Below, one piece after another: positions 5,788-7,533 of a DNA stretch of 7,533 nucleotides. The notes below the pieces were generated by a model. That model ran no database searches. It had not been told where the DNA came from and saw nothing but the letters and a program-made list of their open reading frames with translations. A program made the translations under genes and the position numbers. Source of the stretch: an uncultured Eubacteriales bacterium (GTDB lineage Bacteria > Bacillota > Clostridia > Oscillospirales > Ruminococcaceae); contig CAUHFD010000148.1 of assembly GCA_959605275.1 (NCBI GenBank), positions 1 to 7,533 of the forward strand, written 5' to 3'. Position 1 is the stretch's first letter. The number at the start of each line of letters is the position of its first letter.

Positions 5788-6374
5788 TGGAGTTTGTAAT
5801 AAAAGGAGTAAAAATCCGATTTACCTTTTTATTTTTCTGGATGCTAACGTTATTTTGCTTAATTGATCGCAGCGGAGTCTTGCTGTGGGGTGTTTTGGCA
5901 GCATTCATTCATGAACTGGGGCATATTATCGCTTTTGTGTTAGTCGGAGATTTACCGGAAGAACTGTCATTTGAGATAACAGGAATTAAAATGGTACGTT
6001 CTGGTAAAGCAATTACACCCGGAAAAGAAATATTTCAACTGTTAATGGGAAGCTGCACGAACTTTTTGGTCTTTTTGATTTTATCTTACAGTTTGCAGAC
6101 GGTGAATAAAGTCAGTTTATTTGCAGTCAGCCATCTGATTCTCGGGATTTTTAATTTACTGCCGATTCAAAGCTTGGACGGCGGTATGATTTTAAAAATC
6201 ATAAATGAAAAATTTTTTGGTATTCGAAAAGCGTATGTGCTGGGAAAAGTAATATCATTGATGATACTAATACCGCTTTTCTTTGTCGGATGCTATCTTT
6301 GTGTATTGGAGCGATTTCATTTTTCTTTATTGTTTGTTTGTATTTGGCTTCTGGTCGCCTGTATAAAACAATAA
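5787..6374 (+). CDS. spoIVFB: M50 site-2 intramembrane protease, SpoIVFB-like
   Basis: This 195-residue, very hydrophobic protein has about six spans. The zinc site is H42-E43-L-G-H46 in the second span. The third ligand is D131 in N123-L-L-P-I-Q-S-L-D131-G-G, the NPDG-type motif of site-2 proteases. G88-S-C-T-N92 matches the family's central G-x-x-x-N region. In Bacillus, SpoIVFB cuts pro-sigma-K in the mother cell to activate late sporulation genes. The start overlaps the upstream stop as TAATG (5785-5789), so the two genes are probably translationally coupled. The protein ends right after its last span and lacks the C-terminal CBS domain of the 288-residue B. subtilis protein. The stop codon lies inside the terminator stem. 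Assignment to SpoIVFB rests on size, topology and the M23 partner. Confidence 0.8.
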   Translation: MEFVIKGVKIRFTFLFFWMLTLFCLIDRSGVLLWGVLAAFIHELGHIIAFVLVGDLPEELSFEITGIKMVRSGKAITPGKEIFQLLMGSCTNFLVFLILSYSLQTVNKVSLFAVSHLILGIFNLLPIQSLDGGMILKIINEKFFGIRKAYVLGKVISLMILIPLFFVGCYLCVLERFHFSLLFVCIWLLVACIKQ

Positions 6375-6408
6375 GATCCGCTTGCTTTTTTAGTAAGCGG
6401 ATCTTATT
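6370..6408. terminator. Bidirectional terminator between the M50 gene and metA
   Basis: AATAAGATCCGCTTGCT (6370-6386) pairs with AGTAAGCGGATCTTATT (6392-6408), giving 17 bp with one G-T wobble around a TTTTT loop. The left arm contains the M50 stop codon (6372-6374), and the right arm ends just before the metA stop. The T-run is better on the - strand (TTATTGTTTTAT) than on the + strand, so it serves metA at least as well as the peptidase operon. Confidence 0.88.
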
Positions 6409-6409
6409 G

Positions 6410-7324
6410 TTACAGTGTTTCAAGGTTATAAGGCGTTTGTTGATACACAAAATAGTTCAGCCAGTTGGAAAACATTAAGTTAGCATGGCTTTTCCAAATA
6501 AAATTCGGTAGTTTTTCCGGATTATCATCAGGAAAATAATGATACGGAAGCTGAATTTTCATTTTCTTTTTAACGTCCCTGAAATATTCATTCGCCAGTG
6601 TATATAAATCATATTCAGAGTGACCGGTAACAAAAAACTGCCTGCCGTCCTTAGAGGCTACGATATGTACGCCGGAAATTTCGGATTCTGTTAAAATTTC
6701 CAATTGATCGCATCGTAAAATATCTTCTTTTCGTACTTCGGTATGTCTGGAATGGGGAACATAAAAGACATCATCAAATCCTCGTACCAGTTGATGATTA
6801 TGCTGCAATACTTTATGAGGAAATACACCAAACATTTTCTGATTGAGTGCATATTTTGGAATACCGTAATGATAGTATAATCCAGCCTGCGCTCCCCAAC
6901 AAATATGCAGGGTAGAAAAGACGTTTGTTTTGGTCCATTCCATAATTTCGCACAGTTCCTGCCAATAGTCTACATCTTGATAATCCATCAATTCTATCGG
7001 CGCCCCGGTGATAATCATGCCGTCGAACTTTTGATCTTTGATATCCGAAAAGGTTTTGTAGAAAGTAAGTAAATGCTCCTCCGACGTATTTTTGGATACG
7101 TGAGTAGCCGCTTGCAGAAGCTCAATATCAACCTGTAAAGGTGTATTACTTAACAGTCTTAAAATCTGGGTTTCTGTCTCTATTTTCTTTGGCATCAGAT
7201 TCAGTAATACAATTTTTAAAGGACGAATATCCTGATGGGATGCACGTTGTTCGTCCATTACAAATATATTTTCACTTTCTAAAGTGGCAGCAGCGGGCAA
7301 TGTCACCGGAATCCGGATCGGCAC
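6410..7324 (-). CDS. metA: Homoserine O-acetyltransferase MetA
   Basis: This 304-residue cytosolic enzyme acylates homoserine, the first committed step of methionine synthesis. It has the usual family length (about 300) and an intact active site: nucleophile Cys142 in H-I-C-W-G-A-Q, plus His235 and Glu237 in T-G-H-S-E-Y-D. The residue that sets the acyl donor is Glu111 (T-G-A-P-I-E). In Bacillus cereus MetA, Glu here favours acetyl-CoA, whereas E. coli MetA has Gly and uses succinyl-CoA. Acetyl transfer is therefore predicted, despite the common 'succinyltransferase' label. The start is GTG at 7324 (M-P-I-R-I-P-V), which fits the family N-terminus. The ribosome binding site is poor, with only GAAAGAG about 10 nt upstream. 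The gene is monocistronic here, convergent with the M50 gene and ended by the shared terminator. Confidence 0.95.
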   Translation of the reverse strand: MPIRIPVTLPAAATLESENIFVMDEQRASHQDIRPLKIVLLNLMPKKIETETQILRLLSNTPLQVDIELLQAATHVSKNTSEEHLLTFYKTFSDIKDQKFDGMIITGAPIELMDYQDVDYWQELCEIMEWTKTNVFSTLHICWGAQAGLYYHYGIPKYALNQKMFGVFPHKVLQHNHQLVRGFDDVFYVPHSRHTEVRKEDILRCDQLEILTESEISGVHIVASKDGRQFFVTGHSEYDLYTLANEYFRDVKKKMKIQLPYHYFPDDNPEKLPNFIWKSHANLMFSNWLNYFVYQQTPYNLETL

Positions 7325-7372
7325 TTAAAATCAACTCTTTCAACTAATTTTATATTGTTTGCTGATGAATAC

Positions 7373-7402
7373 TTACTGATCAATTCGGGATTTGTTCAGT
7401 AA
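7373..7402 (-). other. Short inverted repeat in the metA 5' leader
   Basis: TTACTGA (7373-7379) and TCAGTAA (7396-7402) form a perfect 7-bp inverted repeat around a 16-nt loop, right at the predicted 5' end of the metA transcript. It is not part of a recognisable SAM riboswitch or T-box. It may be an mRNA-stabilising hairpin or a protein site overlapping the transcription start. Confidence 0.4.
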
Positions 7403-7410
7403 ATATTAAT

Positions 7411-7439
7411 ATTATATCAAATTCACCGTGCTTTATCAA
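7411..7439 (-). promoter_or_regulatory. Sigma-A-type promoter of metA
   Basis: Read on the - strand, -35 TTGATA (7439-7434) is followed by a 17-nt spacer and a perfect -10 TATAAT (7416-7411). A TG one base upstream of the -10 makes it an extended type (TGATATAAT). Transcription should begin near 7404, giving a 5' untranslated region of about 80 nt. Confidence 0.82.
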
Positions 7440-7454
7440 GTACCGAATTAATCC

Positions 7455-7484
7455 CCGACAAACCTACACTGTAGGTGTTACAAT
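7455..7484 (+). promoter_or_regulatory. Probable rightward promoter at the window edge
   Basis: CCGACA (7455-7460) and TACAAT (7479-7484) are separated by 18 nt, a fair -35/-10 pair diverging from the metA promoter. A Shine-Dalgarno AGGAG (7521-7525) and an ATG (7530-7532) follow about 40 nt later, so a gene probably starts at the last bases of the window. Only its first codon is visible and its product is unknown. The 4-nt RBS spacing is short. Confidence 0.5.
7463..7475. promoter_or_regulatory. Palindromic operator-like site CCTACACTGTAGG
   Basis: CCTACA and TGTAGG are perfect inverted repeats around a single central C. They sit inside the spacer of the rightward promoter, where a bound repressor would block RNA polymerase. 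The TACA/TGTA arms recall operators of BlaI/MecI/CopY-type repressors, but those usually have two central bases, so the regulator is not identified. Confidence 0.45.
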
Positions 7485-7533
7485 GATGTGTGACAAAAAA
7501 GAAATAAAAAGGTAGCGAATAGGAGTGACATGT

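Noticed and set aside
6290..6478. A 62-codon + strand ORF over the bidirectional terminator
   Set aside because: It overlaps the 3' ends of two convergent genes and reads through a strong terminator hairpin. There is no ribosome binding site and no family resemblance.
7141..7347. A 68-codon + strand ORF opposite the 5' end of metA
   Set aside because: It is antisense to the conserved N-terminal part of MetA, crosses the metA start and lacks a promoter or ribosome binding site.

Overview
The window looks like a chromosome segment of an endospore-forming, low-to-moderate GC Bacillota, most likely of class Clostridia. The evidence is the sporulation gene pair yqfC/yqfD at the left edge, an M23/M50 pair resembling the SpoIVFA/SpoIVFB pro-sigma-K processing complex, a tryptophan-type T-box leader, and a MetA with the acetyl-CoA-type glutamate typical of Gram-positive bacteria. 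Genus and species cannot be read from the sequence.

Layout, left to right: (1) 2-1363, the 3' end of yqfC followed by yqfD, both on the + strand. (2) 1454-1752, a sigma-A-like promoter and a complete T-box riboswitch with a UGG (Trp) specifier and an intrinsic terminator. (3) 1817-1983, two tiny ORFs beyond the terminator. The first carries two Trp codons near its end and has a strong Shine-Dalgarno sequence. The second overlaps the first by ATGA, and trpX overlaps the second by ATGA. (4) 1980-4722, a three-gene ABC importer (lipoprotein, permease, ATPase) of the TrpXYZ type, closed by a strong terminator at 4740-4789. (5) 4791-4950, a non-coding, multi-hairpin element whose ends carry a 25-nt perfect direct repeat. 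(6) 4978-6374, an M23 metallopeptidase overlapping by one base with an M50 intramembrane protease. (7) 6370-6408, a bidirectional terminator shared with the convergent metA (6410-7324, - strand). (8) 7325-7533, a divergent intergenic region with the metA promoter, a rightward promoter containing a palindrome, and the first bases of a further gene.

Functional reading: the Trp T-box should allow transcription of the importer when uncharged tRNA-Trp accumulates, so the operon would scavenge tryptophan during starvation. The leader ORFs suggest a possible second, translational layer. This resembles in outline the T-box plus Trp-codon leader peptide described for Bacillus subtilis rtpA, although the simple coupling logic here does not obviously give repression by Trp. 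The two sporulation loci flank the importer, and metA starts the methionine pathway by acylating homoserine.

Most worth following up are the chained leader ORFs, the repeat element, the probably read-through C-terminus of the permease, and the short intramembrane protease that ends before any CBS domain. I found no CRISPR array, tRNA, rRNA, transposase or phage gene.
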